A stretch of 64,000 nt of DNA from Bacillota bacterium (GCA_021791495.1 JAJYWN010000061.1:1-64000), one strand, 5' to 3'; positions 45,093-54,649 are shown, counted from the first letter of the stretch. Numbers and translations are program-made. Notes: a model not told the origin generated them from the sequence alone.

Positions 45093-45272
45093 TGTGCGTG
45101 GAACCAGAGCTACGCCAAGAGCTACACCACCACTCGGCAGGCCAGGAGGGCGGTGGGCAAGGCCCTGGCCGACTTGGCGCAGCCTCCCACCACCTTGACC
45201 GTACCCGTCGGCACCCCGGTGCCCGTCGGCGCCCCGGCGGCCACGGCAGCGAGTAGAAGGCTGTCGGCCTAG
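45093..45272 (+). pseudogene. Decayed coding remnant, C-terminal part
   Basis: 59 codons with strong coding-like composition (high GC at third positions) between two in-frame stops and with no plausible start. Translation reads WNQSYAKSYTTTRQARRAVG, then ALADLAQPPTTLTVPVGTPV, ending SRRLSA. It looks like the C-terminus of a larger protein, perhaps a transposase, but I cannot name it. Sits between the minisatellite and the hppA terminator. Confidence 0.4.
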
Positions 45273-45578
45273 CCCTGCCGGCACCCAACACGTCCGTCTG
45301 GCGGGCCCGCAAGGCTACACTTCGCGACTTTGCGCCGTCAATGCACAAAGTTCAGGGGCAAATGGTCGGTTTCCCGGATGCTTGAGGGTGCCATTCCATC
45401 CAGAAACCCGGACCCTTCCCCTTCCTCAAGGGCCCCAAAAGCTGTCTAGCGGGAGACGTAGGTTACATAACTATGCCATCCGTCCGGGTTTCCGGACAGT
45501 CCGATCAAGGCAAGTGTCCGGGATTCCGACCATTGGCATCATCCTCCCCGCCCACCGCCGCCCAGCATGACCAAGCAA
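45273..45578. other. Intergenic region, no gene seen
   Basis: Contains an 11-bp inverted repeat GAAACCCGGAC (45403-45413) / GTCCGGGTTTC (45482-45492), and between its arms a copy of GTTACATAAC (45462-45471). No protein-like frame or known RNA was recognised. Confidence 0.45.
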
Positions 45579-45607
45579 AAGCGCCGAGCGCTTGGCGCCC
45601 GGCGCTT
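45579..45607 (-). terminator. Intrinsic terminator of hppA
   Basis: On the minus strand AAGCGCCG pairs with CGGCGCTT around a 13-base inner segment that can pair further (GCGC/GCGC). The stem is followed by TTTTGCTT. It lies 117 bases after the hppA stop. Confidence 0.75.
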
Positions 45608-45672
45608 ATCCACGATCTAGGCAACTACGGTTTTCCTGGTGTTGCGAGTCTCACTCGTGACTTTGGTCTTCG

Positions 45673-45720
45673 GCCTGGTTTTCGGCCCAGCTTTCTAGCC
45701 TGGTTTTCAGCCCAGTTTTC
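45673..45720. repeat. Imperfect 23-bp direct repeat next to hppA stop
   Basis: GCCTGGTTTTCGGCCCAG and GCCTGGTTTTCAGCCCAG, each followed by a T-rich end, occur 25 bases apart just beyond the hppA stop. Function unknown. Confidence 0.6.
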
Positions 45721-45723
45721 GGT

Positions 45724-47793
45724 CTAGACGAACAGCACCGCCAGGACCAAGGTGATCGTGGACAGCAGCTTGATCAAAACGTGCAGCGAGGGGCCGGCCG
45801 TGTCCTTAAAGGGGTCGCCCACCGTATCGCCGACGACCGCCGCCTTGTGAGCCTCGCTCCGCTTTCCGCCGTACTGCCCGCTCTCGATGAACTTCTTCGC
45901 GTTATCCCAGGCGCCGCCGCCCGTGTTCAGGAAGAGGGCCAGGATGATGCCGGCGATGGTGCCGACCATCAGGAAGGCCGCCGCCGCCTCGGCCCGCAGC
46001 AGCAGTCCCACGATGATGGGCGTGACCACGACGAGCAGGCCCGGCAACACCATTTCCTTCAGCGCGCCCACCGTGACGATGTCCACGGCCTTCCGGTAAT
46101 CGGGCTTGGCCTTGCCTTCCATGATGCCGGGGATCTCCTTGAACTGGCGCCGCACCTCAAGGATAACGACCTGCGCCGCCTTGCCCACGGCCCGGATGGC
46201 GGTGGACGAGAAGATGAAGACCAGCATGGCGCCGATGAAGGCCCCGATGAACACCGCCGGCTTGCCGATGTCGACCGGGAAGATCATCGCCGCCGCCTTG
46301 ACCGCGTCGCCGCCGGCCAGGCGGAGCTTGACGTCGTCGATGTAGGCCGAGAACAGCAGGAACGCCGCCAGCGCCGCGCTGCCCACCGCATAACCCTTGG
46401 TCAGGGCTTTGGTGGTGTTGCCGCTGGCGTCCAGCTTGTCGGTGCGGGCGCGGATGTTGGCCGGCGCGTCACTCATTTCGACGATGCCGCCGGCGTTATC
46501 CGTGATGGGCCCGTAAGTGTCCATGGCCAGGATGTAGGCCACCACCGAGAGCATACCCATCGTCGCCACGGCCGTCCCGTATAGTCCGCCGTTCGGCAGG
46601 CCCGACGTGGAGCCCAGCCAGAAGGCGGCGTAGATGGCCGCGGAGATGACTATGACCGGAATAGCCACCGACTCCATACCCACGGCGATACCGCTGATGA
46701 TGTTGGTCGCCGGGCCCGTGGTCGACGCCGTGGCGATCTCTTTCACCGGGCGGAAGCGGGACTCGGTGTAATACTGGGTCACGAACACGAACACCACACT
46801 GGTGGCCAGCCCGACCAGGGAGGCCAAGTAGAAGTTCATGAAGTTGACGCCGGTCGCGCCCAGCATTCCCTTGGTGACGAAGTAGAGGAAAATGGCGGCT
46901 AGGACGGCGGTGACGTAGAACCCGCGGTTCAAGGCGCTCATGGGGTTCTCGTCTTCCCTCGTCTTCACGAAGAAGATGCCCACCACCGAGGCGATGATAC
47001 CGAAGGCGCGCGCCACCAAGGGGAAGATGATGCCGTTGACCCCGAACACGGGGATGAGGGCGATACCAAGGATCATGGCGCCGATGTTCTCGGCCGCCGT
47101 GGACTCGAAGAGGTCGGCGCCACGGCCGGCGCAGTCGCCGACGTTATCGCCCACCAGATCGGCCACCACGGCCGGGTTACGCGGGTCGTCTTCCGGGATG
47201 CCGGCTTCGACCTTGCCGACCAGGTCGGCGCCCACGTCGGCGGCCTTGGTGTAGATACCGCCGCCCAGTTGAGCGAACAAGGCGACGAAGCTGGCGCCGA
47301 AGCCAAACCCGACGATGGACAGCGGAGCCACCTCAGGGTGGGCCGCCCCGCCGAAAGCGTAGAACAGGCCGGCCACGCCCAAGAGCGACAGCGCCGTCAC
47401 GGCCAGACCGGACACGGCCCCGCCCCGGAAGGCGATGGTTAGTGCGCTGTTCATGCTCTTGCGGGCCCCCGCCGCGGCGCGCAGGTTGGCGATGACCGCC
47501 ACCGACATGCCGATGTACCCGGAGACGGCCGAGGCCGCCGCGCCGGCCAGGAAGGCCACCGTCGTATGCCAGGAGCGGGTCGCCAGACCCAGCAACGCGC
47601 TGACTACGATGGCCAGCATGGCTATGGTGCTGTACTGGCGCTTCATGAAGCCGGCGGCGCCCTGCTTAATGGCGGCCGCCACTTCCTGCATCTTTGGGGT
47701 CCCAGTTTCCTGGGCGAGGATGAAGCGGGTGAGGTACCACGCCGCAAGGATGGCAATGACCCCCGCTATCGGGATGACTGCAGACAAGCTCAT
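45724..47793 (-). CDS. hppA: Membrane H+-translocating pyrophosphatase, K+-independent type
   Basis: Couples pyrophosphate hydrolysis to ion pumping; 689 aa, about 16 membrane helices. PPi-binding signature DVGADLVGKVEAGIPEDDPR and DNVGDCAGRGADLFES are intact, as is the C-terminal DNAKKFIESG / GDTVGDPFKDTAGPS. The potassium switch region reads GNTTKALTKGYAVG. Lys and Thr at these two sites mark the K+-independent, H+-pumping class, whereas K+-dependent pumps have Ala and Gly/Ala. ATG with AAGGAAGGGG about 12 bases upstream; monocistronic. ATCCAG/CTGGAT dyad lies upstream at about 47846-47864. Confidence 0.97.
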   Translation of the reverse strand: MSLSAVIPIAGVIAILAAWYLTRFILAQETGTPKMQEVAAAIKQGAAGFMKRQYSTIAMLAIVVSALLGLATRSWHTTVAFLAGAAASAVSGYIGMSVAVIANLRAAAGARKSMNSALTIAFRGGAVSGLAVTALSLLGVAGLFYAFGGAAHPEVAPLSIVGFGFGASFVALFAQLGGGIYTKAADVGADLVGKVEAGIPEDDPRNPAVVADLVGDNVGDCAGRGADLFESTAAENIGAMILGIALIPVFGVNGIIFPLVARAFGIIASVVGIFFVKTREDENPMSALNRGFYVTAVLAAIFLYFVTKGMLGATGVNFMNFYLASLVGLATSVVFVFVTQYYTESRFRPVKEIATASTTGPATNIISGIAVGMESVAIPVIVISAAIYAAFWLGSTSGLPNGGLYGTAVATMGMLSVVAYILAMDTYGPITDNAGGIVEMSDAPANIRARTDKLDASGNTTKALTKGYAVGSAALAAFLLFSAYIDDVKLRLAGGDAVKAAAMIFPVDIGKPAVFIGAFIGAMLVFIFSSTAIRAVGKAAQVVILEVRRQFKEIPGIMEGKAKPDYRKAVDIVTVGALKEMVLPGLLVVVTPIIVGLLLRAEAAAAFLMVGTIAGIILALFLNTGGGAWDNAKKFIESGQYGGKRSEAHKAAVVGDTVGDPFKDTAGPSLHVLIKLLSTITLVLAVLFV

Positions 47794-48275
47794 CTAACTA
47801 GACCCCTTCCTTCAGCATATAGTGGGGATTTTGCCCACCCTTATCCAGATTATCCCTGGATTGGAAGGGCCCACCCCTTGGACAAACATCCGACACCATT
47901 CTATCTTGAAGCAGCTTGTTCCTCCAGTATGAATCCTATCGAAGAAGCGATTCCGGCGTAGAGCGCGCTGCCTGCGTCTCGACGGTCACCCCTAGGGTGT
48001 GCGACCTTTGCTAGATCCTTGCATAATCGGCATCCGCGTCCATGTTCGCCCTTGGTGCAATCTGACAATTGGCCGTGTCGTTTCTTGTCACAGTCACCAA
48101 AGGGAACGCCAGCCGCGTCACAGGAAACTAGCAGCGTCGGTGGCTCTGCTTTGCCGTTCTTACGCAGGCCGGTGGAATGACCTGTCCGCCGGCCCACCTC
48201 CCTCAGGGGAGAAGCGAGCTAACCGGCGAAATGCCTGTCAAACTTTGTCATTTGGCATTACTGGGAGGGGACCGT
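47794..48275. other. Divergent region between hppA and dipeptide operon
   Basis: About 480 bases without a gene. It must hold both promoters. I see a 6-bp dyad ATCCAG/CTGGAT around GGATAAT at about 47846-47864, but no promoter pair I would defend. The frame upstream of the lipoprotein is open but not protein-like. Confidence 0.4.
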
Positions 48276-49817
48276 ATGAGTACCAAAGCCACCAGGATCG
48301 TCGCTATCCTGGTAAGCCTTCTGCTGGTAGCCGTCACCGTGACCGGCTGCGGCTCGAAACCGAACGCCTCTAACAGCCTGACCTACGCCGTCGGCACCGA
48401 CGCCAAGACCCTTGATCCGCAGTTTGTCAACGATCTGCCCAGCGCCGTGGCGGCCATGCAGATCCACGAAACCCTCGTCGCCCGCGACGAGAACATGAAC
48501 CTCGTCCCCGGCCTGGCCACGGAGTGGTCGGTGTCTTCAGACGGCAAGACCTGGACCTTCAAGCTCCGCAAGGGCGTGAAGTTCCACGACGGTACGGACT
48601 TCAACGCCGACGCCGTGAAGTACACCCTGGACCGCATGCTCGACAAGGCCACCGCCTCGCCGCGCCGCTCCGTGGTGTCCATGATCACGGGCGTCAAGGT
48701 GGTCGATGCCTCTACCGTGCAGATCACCACCGACCAGCCCTTCGGGCCCTTCCTGGCCCAGCTCTCCACCTACAATGTGGCCATGATGAGCCCCACCGCC
48801 GCCAAAGCGGCCGGCGTCAAGGGCTACGGTCAGAAGCCAGTCGGCACCGGCCCCTTCAAGTTCAAGAGCTGGACCCCCGGCGAGAAGCTGGTCCTGGAGC
48901 GCAACGATAGCTACTGGGGCACCAAACCTACCATCAAGGAACTCACCTTCAAGGTCGTCCCCGAAGACGCCACCCGCGTCATGCTCCTGAAGACCGGTGA
49001 CGCTCAGGTCGTCGGCGGCGTGCCCGCCTTCCAGATCGATGACCTGAAGAAGGACGCCAACATCACTCTCATCGCCAAACCCGGTTTCCGCACCATCTAT
49101 GTGGGCATGAACAACAGCCAGAAGCCGTTTGACGACCCCAGGGTCCGCCAGGCCGTGAACTACGCCATCGACCGTGAGGCCATTGTGAAGAACCTGTTGC
49201 GCGGCCAGGCCACCATTGCCGTGGGCCCCGAGTCCACCACCATCCCCGGCGCCGCCAAGACTCTGCAGACCGTCTATACCCACGACGTGGCCAAGGCCAA
49301 GCAGCTCTTGAAAGACGCCGGATATCCCGACGGTTTCAAGACCGTCTTCCACACCCCGTCGGGCCGCTACCCCATGGACCAGCAGGTTTCGGAAGCCATC
49401 GTCGGCCAACTGAAGGAAGCCGGCATCCAGGCCGAACTGAAAGTCATGGACTGGGGCGCCTATAACGACATGCTGACCAAGGGCACCGAGTCCCGCCTGT
49501 TCCTCTTGGGCAAGGGCTCACCCTCCGCCGACCCGGACATGACCCTCTCGCTCTCCTTTGGGACGAAGGCCAGCATGAACCAGGCTTTCTACTCGAACAA
49601 GCAAGTCGACGGCCTCCTGGCCGACCAGCGCAAGGAGACCAACGCCGACAAGCGTGCCCAGATTCTCCAGCAGATCCAGGATCTCGTCCAGAAGGACGCC
49701 GCCTGGGCGAACCTCTACTACGAGACGATCACCGTGGGCACCAGGGCCAACGTCAAAGGTCTCCAGGTCCTGCCCAACGAACTGATCTTCTTCAATAAGG
49801 TCACCATCGGCAAGTAG
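48276..49817 (+). CDS. Peptide ABC transporter substrate-binding lipoprotein (family 5)
   Basis: 513-aa receptor of an Opp/Dpp-type importer. Lipobox TVTGC, lipidation Cys25. Family blocks: VGTDAKTLDPQFVNDLP, LATEWSVSSDGKTWTFKLRKGVKFHDGTDFNADAVKYTL (quoted here as the well-known LRxGVKFHDG region), VGTGPFKFKSW and RQAVNYAIDREAIV. Given two downstream dipeptidase genes, dipeptides are the likely cargo. ATG has GGGAGGGG upstream. First of seven genes in one direction. Confidence 0.94.
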   Translation: MSTKATRIVAILVSLLLVAVTVTGCGSKPNASNSLTYAVGTDAKTLDPQFVNDLPSAVAAMQIHETLVARDENMNLVPGLATEWSVSSDGKTWTFKLRKGVKFHDGTDFNADAVKYTLDRMLDKATASPRRSVVSMITGVKVVDASTVQITTDQPFGPFLAQLSTYNVAMMSPTAAKAAGVKGYGQKPVGTGPFKFKSWTPGEKLVLERNDSYWGTKPTIKELTFKVVPEDATRVMLLKTGDAQVVGGVPAFQIDDLKKDANITLIAKPGFRTIYVGMNNSQKPFDDPRVRQAVNYAIDREAIVKNLLRGQATIAVGPESTTIPGAAKTLQTVYTHDVAKAKQLLKDAGYPDGFKTVFHTPSGRYPMDQQVSEAIVGQLKEAGIQAELKVMDWGAYNDMLTKGTESRLFLLGKGSPSADPDMTLSLSFGTKASMNQAFYSNKQVDGLLADQRKETNADKRAQILQQIQDLVQKDAAWANLYYETITVGTRANVKGLQVLPNELIFFNKVTIGK

Positions 49818-49938
49818 GCAACACCATCGGACCAACGGGGTTGGGCCGGGCTACCCCCCTCCAGAGGGCCTGGCCCGCCCCGGCGTGTCCGTCTGTCTGA
49901 CCGGTATAGAGTCGCCCAAGATCGGGTGGTGAAACCGC

Positions 49939-50859
49939 TTGTCCAAGATGTTGCTCCGCCGCGCGGCGATGTCCATACCTATCCTCTTGGCCGTGTCTGT
50001 CCTGGTCTTCATGATGATCCACCTCATGCCCGGCGACCCGGCCCGCATCATCGCCGGCGACTCCGCCACCGAAGAGGACATCGCCATGGTACGGACCACC
50101 CTTGGGCTGGACAAGCCGGTGGTCACGCAGTATGCCGTCTATATGGCGAACGTGTTCAAGGGTGACCTCGGAACGTCCCTGCGCACTCACCGGCCCGTCG
50201 TGGACGAGATCAAGGTCCGTCTCCCCAATACCATCCGCCTGGCCGCCGTGGCCATGGTCCTTTCGGTAGTCTTCGGCGTGGCCATCGGCGTCATTTCTGC
50301 GTCGCGTCCCTACTCGTGGGCCGACAGCGCCAGCATGGTCGGGGCTTTGGTCGGGGTGTCCATGCCCACCTTCTACCTTGGCTTAATGTTGATGCTGCTC
50401 TTCAGCGTCAAGCTGGGCTGGGTACCTCTCCTGGCCGATAACAGCCTGAAAAGCATGATCCTGCCCGCCGTCACCCTGGGCGCGCGCAGCCTGGCGCTCT
50501 TGGCCCGGATGACGCGTTCCTCCATGCTGGAGGTCCTGAACCAGGACTACATCCTGGCCTCGCGGGCCCAGGGCCTTCCGGGCAATGTCATCCTCTACTC
50601 CCGTGCCCTGAAAAACAGCATGACCACCATCCTGACCGTGGCCGGCCTGGAGTTCGGCCACCTGATGGCGGGCGCGGTCGTCACCGAACAGGTCTTCGCC
50701 TGGCCCGGCATCGGCCGGCTCATCGTCGAGTCCATCTGGGCCCGGGACTTTCCCGTGGTGCAGGCCTCGGTCCTCATCATCGCCGTGGCCTTCGTCCTCA
50801 TCAACCTGCTCACCGACATCCTGTACACCGTGGTCAACCCGCGGGTCCGGTTCCGCTAG
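49939..50859 (+). CDS. Dipeptide ABC transporter permease, DppB-like
   Basis: 306-aa permease with six helices. N-terminal MIHLMPGDPARIIAGDSATE and the loop GLDKPVVTQYAVYMANVFKGDLG are typical for DppB/OppB. Coupling EAA region RAQGLPGNVILYSRALKNS and the C-terminal VFAWPGIGRLIVESI with DILYTVVNPRVR. TTG start; ATG 49948 is an alternative. It lies 121 bases after the receptor gene and 16 bases before the partner permease. Confidence 0.94.
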   Translation: MSKMLLRRAAMSIPILLAVSVLVFMMIHLMPGDPARIIAGDSATEEDIAMVRTTLGLDKPVVTQYAVYMANVFKGDLGTSLRTHRPVVDEIKVRLPNTIRLAAVAMVLSVVFGVAIGVISASRPYSWADSASMVGALVGVSMPTFYLGLMLMLLFSVKLGWVPLLADNSLKSMILPAVTLGARSLALLARMTRSSMLEVLNQDYILASRAQGLPGNVILYSRALKNSMTTILTVAGLEFGHLMAGAVVTEQVFAWPGIGRLIVESIWARDFPVVQASVLIIAVAFVLINLLTDILYTVVNPRVRFR

Positions 50860-50875
50860 GGAGGTGGGGAAGAGC

Positions 50876-51727
50876 ATGCGCAGCCGCGACACTGAGTTCC
50901 AGAAGAACCTCAAACGTTTCGCCCGCCGGCGCGTGGTGGTGGTGGGCACCGCCCTTGTCCTGCTCTTCATCATCGCCGCCCTGGCCGCGCCGATCCTGAC
51001 GAAAGCCGACCCAAACGTCCAAGACCTGTCTGAGCTGCTACACCCCCCCGGCGGCGGGCATCTCCTGGGCACGGACGAGTTGGGCCGCGACATCTGGTCA
51101 CGGATCCTCTACGGCGCGCGGGTCTCGCTCCTGGTGGGACTGTCGTCGGTGGGCATCGCCATCGCCGTCGGCGTCCCCCTTGGGGCCATGGCCGGTTTCT
51201 ATGGCGGCTGGATAGACGAGGTGATGATGCGCGCCCTTGACGTCATGCTGGCCTTCCCCGGCGTGCTCCTCACCATCGTCCTGGTGGTCATCCTGGGACC
51301 CAGCCTGCGCAACGTCATCATTTCGGTGGGCGTCTACGCCATGCCGAACTTCGCCCGCCTGGCGCGCGGCGAGGCCCTGTCCATCCGGAGCAATGAGTAT
51401 ATCGAGGCCGCGCAGGCGGTGGGGGCGCCGAACTGGTGGATCATCTGGGACCACATGCTCCCGAACATCATCTCTCCCATCATCATCATGGGGACGCTGT
51501 CCGTGGGTAACGCCATTCTGACGGCGGCCAGCATGGGGTTTTTGGGGATGGGCGCGCCGCCCACCATCCCGGAGTGGGGCGCCATGCTATCGAACGGGCG
51601 CAAGTACCTCTTGGTCGCACCGCACGCCGCCACCATCCCGGGCCTGGCCATTTTGCTCCTGGTGTTGGGGCTTAACCTCTTGGGTGATGGGCTCAGGGAC
51701 ATCCTCGACCCGAAGATGAAGAATTGA
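50876..51727 (+). CDS. Dipeptide ABC transporter permease, DppC-like
   Basis: 283-aa partner permease. LLGTDELGRDIWSRILYGAR is the DppC/OppC hallmark after the N-terminal helix, followed by EAA region EAAQAVGAPNWWIIWDHMLP and C-terminal LLVLGLNLLGDGLRDILDPK. ATG 50876 is used with GGGAGG upstream; a GTG at 50864 lies inside that ribosome site. The stop is close to the M20 peptidase start. Confidence 0.94.
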   Translation: MRSRDTEFQKNLKRFARRRVVVVGTALVLLFIIAALAAPILTKADPNVQDLSELLHPPGGGHLLGTDELGRDIWSRILYGARVSLLVGLSSVGIAIAVGVPLGAMAGFYGGWIDEVMMRALDVMLAFPGVLLTIVLVVILGPSLRNVIISVGVYAMPNFARLARGEALSIRSNEYIEAAQAVGAPNWWIIWDHMLPNIISPIIIMGTLSVGNAILTAASMGFLGMGAPPTIPEWGAMLSNGRKYLLVAPHAATIPGLAILLLVLGLNLLGDGLRDILDPKMKN

Positions 51728-51747
51728 CAGGGGAGGTCGGTGGTACG

Positions 51748-53199
51748 GTGGCCGGTTCCAATAGTGGTCTAAACAGCGCCAACAGCGCCAACAGCGATTT
51801 CCTCAGCCAGGTCCAGGCCCATGTCCAGGCGAACAAGGGGCGCTATCTGGAGGAATTGAAGAGTTTCATTCGTCAGCCCAGCATCAGCACCATTGATGTG
51901 GGGATGGGGGAAGCTTCCCAGATGCTGGCCGCCTTCATGCGCCGGTTGGGCATCAGGACCACCATCTACCCGACCCGCCGCCACCCGGTGGTCTTCGGCG
52001 AGATCGGGCCGGAGGACGGCGCGGCGCCGGCGGGGATGCGCACGCTCCTGGTGTACGGCCATTACGACGTCCAACCCCCCGAGCCGCTCGAGAAATGGGT
52101 GACCCCGCCTTTCGAGCCCGCCGTCCGCGACGGGAAGCTCTACGGCCGCGGGACGTCGGATAACAAGGGCCAGCTTTTTGCCCATTTGAAGGGCTTGGAG
52201 AGCTATCTGGCGGTGACCGGGGCAGAATCCGGTGCGGCGGGTGCCGCCGCCCGGCTTCCCATCAAGATCAAGTACCTTTTCGAGGGCGAGGAGGAGACGG
52301 GCAGCCCGAACCTGCGCCCCTTCGTCCTTGAACACAAGGAACTCCTTCGCGCCGACGCCGCCATCTTCAGCGATAGCCACTACCACGAATCGGGCCGGCC
52401 CTCGCTGATCCTTGGACTGAAGGGCCTCCTGCCGCTGGAACTGAGGGCGAAGGAACTGGCCTCCGACCAGCATTCCATGAAAGCGACGGTGCTGCCCAGC
52501 GCCCCTTGGCGTCTGGTCACGCTCCTCTCCACCATCAAGGGTGAAGACGGCCTGGTGAAGATCGACGGCTTCTACGACACAGTGCGGGCGCCGCTTCCCG
52601 AGGAGATGGAGGCCGCCGACCGCATCCCGGTAAACGATACCGAGATTCTGAAGGCCCACGGCGCCAAGCACCTCTTGGACAACCGTTTCGGGCGCCGGTA
52701 CTACCATAACATGATGTTCGAGCCTACCTTCAACATCTCAGGGTTGGTCAGTGGGTACACCGGCAAGGGGACGAAGACTGTTCTCCCGGCGGAAGCCTCG
52801 GTGAAGATCGACATCCGTCTGGTCCCCGACATGCGGCCCGACGATATCCACGCGAAGGTGGTCCGCCACCTGGAGAAGCACGGGTACGGCGACGTCGAGG
52901 TGGCCCGCGCCGAGCTGGGCCTCATCCCCAGCCGGACGCCGATCACCAACCCCTACGTCGAGGTGGCGCGGCGGGCGGCGGCCGACGCCTGGGGTGACGA
53001 GCCGGTCATTTTTCCGAGCACCGGCGGCGCCGGCCCCAACTACATCTTCACCGACGACCTTGGGGTGCCGTGCATCGTCATCCCCTTCGCCGCGTCCGAC
53101 CAGGCGAACCACGCGCCCAACGAAAGCTTGGTGCTGGACGGGTTCGAGAAGGGCATCGTGGCCAGCGCCATGGTGATCAAGTACATGAGCGAGAGCTGA
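51748..53199 (+). CDS. M20 family dipeptidase (first)
   Basis: 483-aa zinc-dependent dipeptidase. Metal and catalytic motifs: LLVYGHYDVQPPEP (His, Asp), KLYGRGTSDNKGQ (bridging Asp), FEGEEETGSPNL (general base Glu and Glu ligand) and SDSHYHESGRPS. The dimerisation/lid domain is present. The N-terminus NSANSANS arises from a 9-bp repeat. GTG 51748 is preferred (GGGGAGG upstream); TTG 51724 precedes that site. Lies inside the transporter operon, so it should hydrolyse imported dipeptides in the cytoplasm. Confidence 0.93.
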   Translation: MAGSNSGLNSANSANSDFLSQVQAHVQANKGRYLEELKSFIRQPSISTIDVGMGEASQMLAAFMRRLGIRTTIYPTRRHPVVFGEIGPEDGAAPAGMRTLLVYGHYDVQPPEPLEKWVTPPFEPAVRDGKLYGRGTSDNKGQLFAHLKGLESYLAVTGAESGAAGAAARLPIKIKYLFEGEEETGSPNLRPFVLEHKELLRADAAIFSDSHYHESGRPSLILGLKGLLPLELRAKELASDQHSMKATVLPSAPWRLVTLLSTIKGEDGLVKIDGFYDTVRAPLPEEMEAADRIPVNDTEILKAHGAKHLLDNRFGRRYYHNMMFEPTFNISGLVSGYTGKGTKTVLPAEASVKIDIRLVPDMRPDDIHAKVVRHLEKHGYGDVEVARAELGLIPSRTPITNPYVEVARRAAADAWGDEPVIFPSTGGAGPNYIFTDDLGVPCIVIPFAASDQANHAPNESLVLDGFEKGIVASAMVIKYMSES

Positions 53200-53232
53200 G
53201 CGCGAACAGCCTGCGAACAAAGGAGCTTCGTT

Positions 53233-54648
53233 ATGACTATCAAGGACCGCATCGCCACCTACGTGGCCGACCACAAAGAGCGCCTCATCGACGAGCTGCA
53301 AGCCTTCCTGCGGCAGAAGAGTATCTCCACCGAGGACATCGGCATGGAGGACTGCGCCGCCATGCTGGAGCGGGAACTGCGGCGGCTCGGATTTGAGGCC
53401 GGCATCGCCCGCGTCCCCGGCGCTATGCCCGCCGTATGGGGAGTGGCCGGCGGCGGGCCAGACGGAGCGTCCGGCCACGGGCCAGGCGGCGCGGGAGCAA
53501 CGCGCGGCGGTCGCCGCATGTTGGTATACGGCCACTATGACGTCCAGTCGCCCCAACCCCTTGAACTCTGGCAATCCGACCCCTTCGGCGCCGACATTCG
53601 CGGCGGTTTCATCTACGCCCGCGGCGCCACCGACGACAAGGGGAACCTCTGGGCGAATATCAAGGCGGCGGAGACGGTGCAGGCGGTCTTGGGCGAAATC
53701 CCGCTGCAGCTGCGATTTCTGTTCGAGGGCGAAGAGGAGATCGGTAGCCCGAACCTGGCGGCGGTCATGCGCGGGCTGGCCGGGCGGCTTTCGTCCGACA
53801 TCTCCATTGTCTGCGACCGTGGCGTTCACGAAAGCGGCCGCCCCCAGATCTACCTGGGGAACAAGGGTATCCTCAGCGCCGAGATCACGGCGACGAAAGG
53901 CAGGCGCGACGTCCATTCTGGTCACGCGCCCCTCATCCCCAACGCCGCCTACGACCTGATGGCCCTCATCACCTCGATGCGGGCTCCCGACGGCACCATC
54001 CTTGTCGACGGGTACCTCGATAACGTCAAGGGGCCGGACGCCGACGAGGCGGCCCTCCTTGACACCATCCCCTTCGACCGCGACGAGTTCAACCGCGGCT
54101 ACGGCCTGAAGGAGAACCTGGGTCCGAAGACGGCCCGCGGCATGTTGGAGCGCCTGCTCTACTACCCGACCGCGAACGTGTCCGGCTTCAAGGCCGGCTG
54201 GCTGGGTGAACGCGGGAAAACCATCATCCCGCACACGGCCTGGACGCGGCTGGACCTGCGCCTGGTGCACGCCCAGACCCTCACGGAGGCCAAGGAGAAG
54301 TTGGCGGCCTTCATCGACCGGTCACCTTACGGACCTTTCGACTACCGCATCAGCGGCGAGAACGAGGAGTACAAGGTACCGCCCTCCAACCCCGCCGTCC
54401 GGACGGCCATCGCCACCGCGGCCGATGTCTACGGTTCCGACCCCGTGGTCTGGCCGCTGCTGGACGGGTCCGGGCCATTGTGCCTGTTCCCCAGGTACTT
54501 GGGTGCGCCGGTCTTCATGATCGGCCTGGCCGCGGCCTTCTCGACGGCGAACACCCACGCCCCGAACGAGAACATATCCATCGAGCAGTACCTGAAGGGC
54601 ATCGAGTACATGGCTAACCTGATGGTGCGCTACGCGGAGCTGAGCTGA
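53233..54648 (+). CDS. M20 family dipeptidase (second)
   Basis: 471-aa paralogue of the preceding gene. Motifs LVYGHYDVQSPQPLE, FIYARGATDDKGNLWA, FEGEEEIGSPNLAAV and CDRGVHESGRPQ retain the same zinc and base residues. A Gly-rich insert at about residues 78-95 separates the first strands. AAAGGAG precedes ATG. The two paralogues differ throughout and probably have different dipeptide preferences. Followed after 1 base by the DppD-like ATPase gene. Confidence 0.93.
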   Translation: MTIKDRIATYVADHKERLIDELQAFLRQKSISTEDIGMEDCAAMLERELRRLGFEAGIARVPGAMPAVWGVAGGGPDGASGHGPGGAGATRGGRRMLVYGHYDVQSPQPLELWQSDPFGADIRGGFIYARGATDDKGNLWANIKAAETVQAVLGEIPLQLRFLFEGEEEIGSPNLAAVMRGLAGRLSSDISIVCDRGVHESGRPQIYLGNKGILSAEITATKGRRDVHSGHAPLIPNAAYDLMALITSMRAPDGTILVDGYLDNVKGPDADEAALLDTIPFDRDEFNRGYGLKENLGPKTARGMLERLLYYPTANVSGFKAGWLGERGKTIIPHTAWTRLDLRLVHAQTLTEAKEKLAAFIDRSPYGPFDYRISGENEEYKVPPSNPAVRTAIATAADVYGSDPVVWPLLDGSGPLCLFPRYLGAPVFMIGLAAAFSTANTHAPNENISIEQYLKGIEYMANLMVRYAELS

Positions 54649-54649
54649 C

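Noticed and set aside
44947-45198. Frame encoding Pro-Arg-Ser-Gln repeats across the minisatellite
   Set aside because: All frames are open through an 18-bp repeat, and there is no ribosome site or conserved domain.
52738-54270. 510-codon open frame on the minus strand opposite the dipeptidases
   Set aside because: Crosses two real genes antisense; no ribosome site and no domain.
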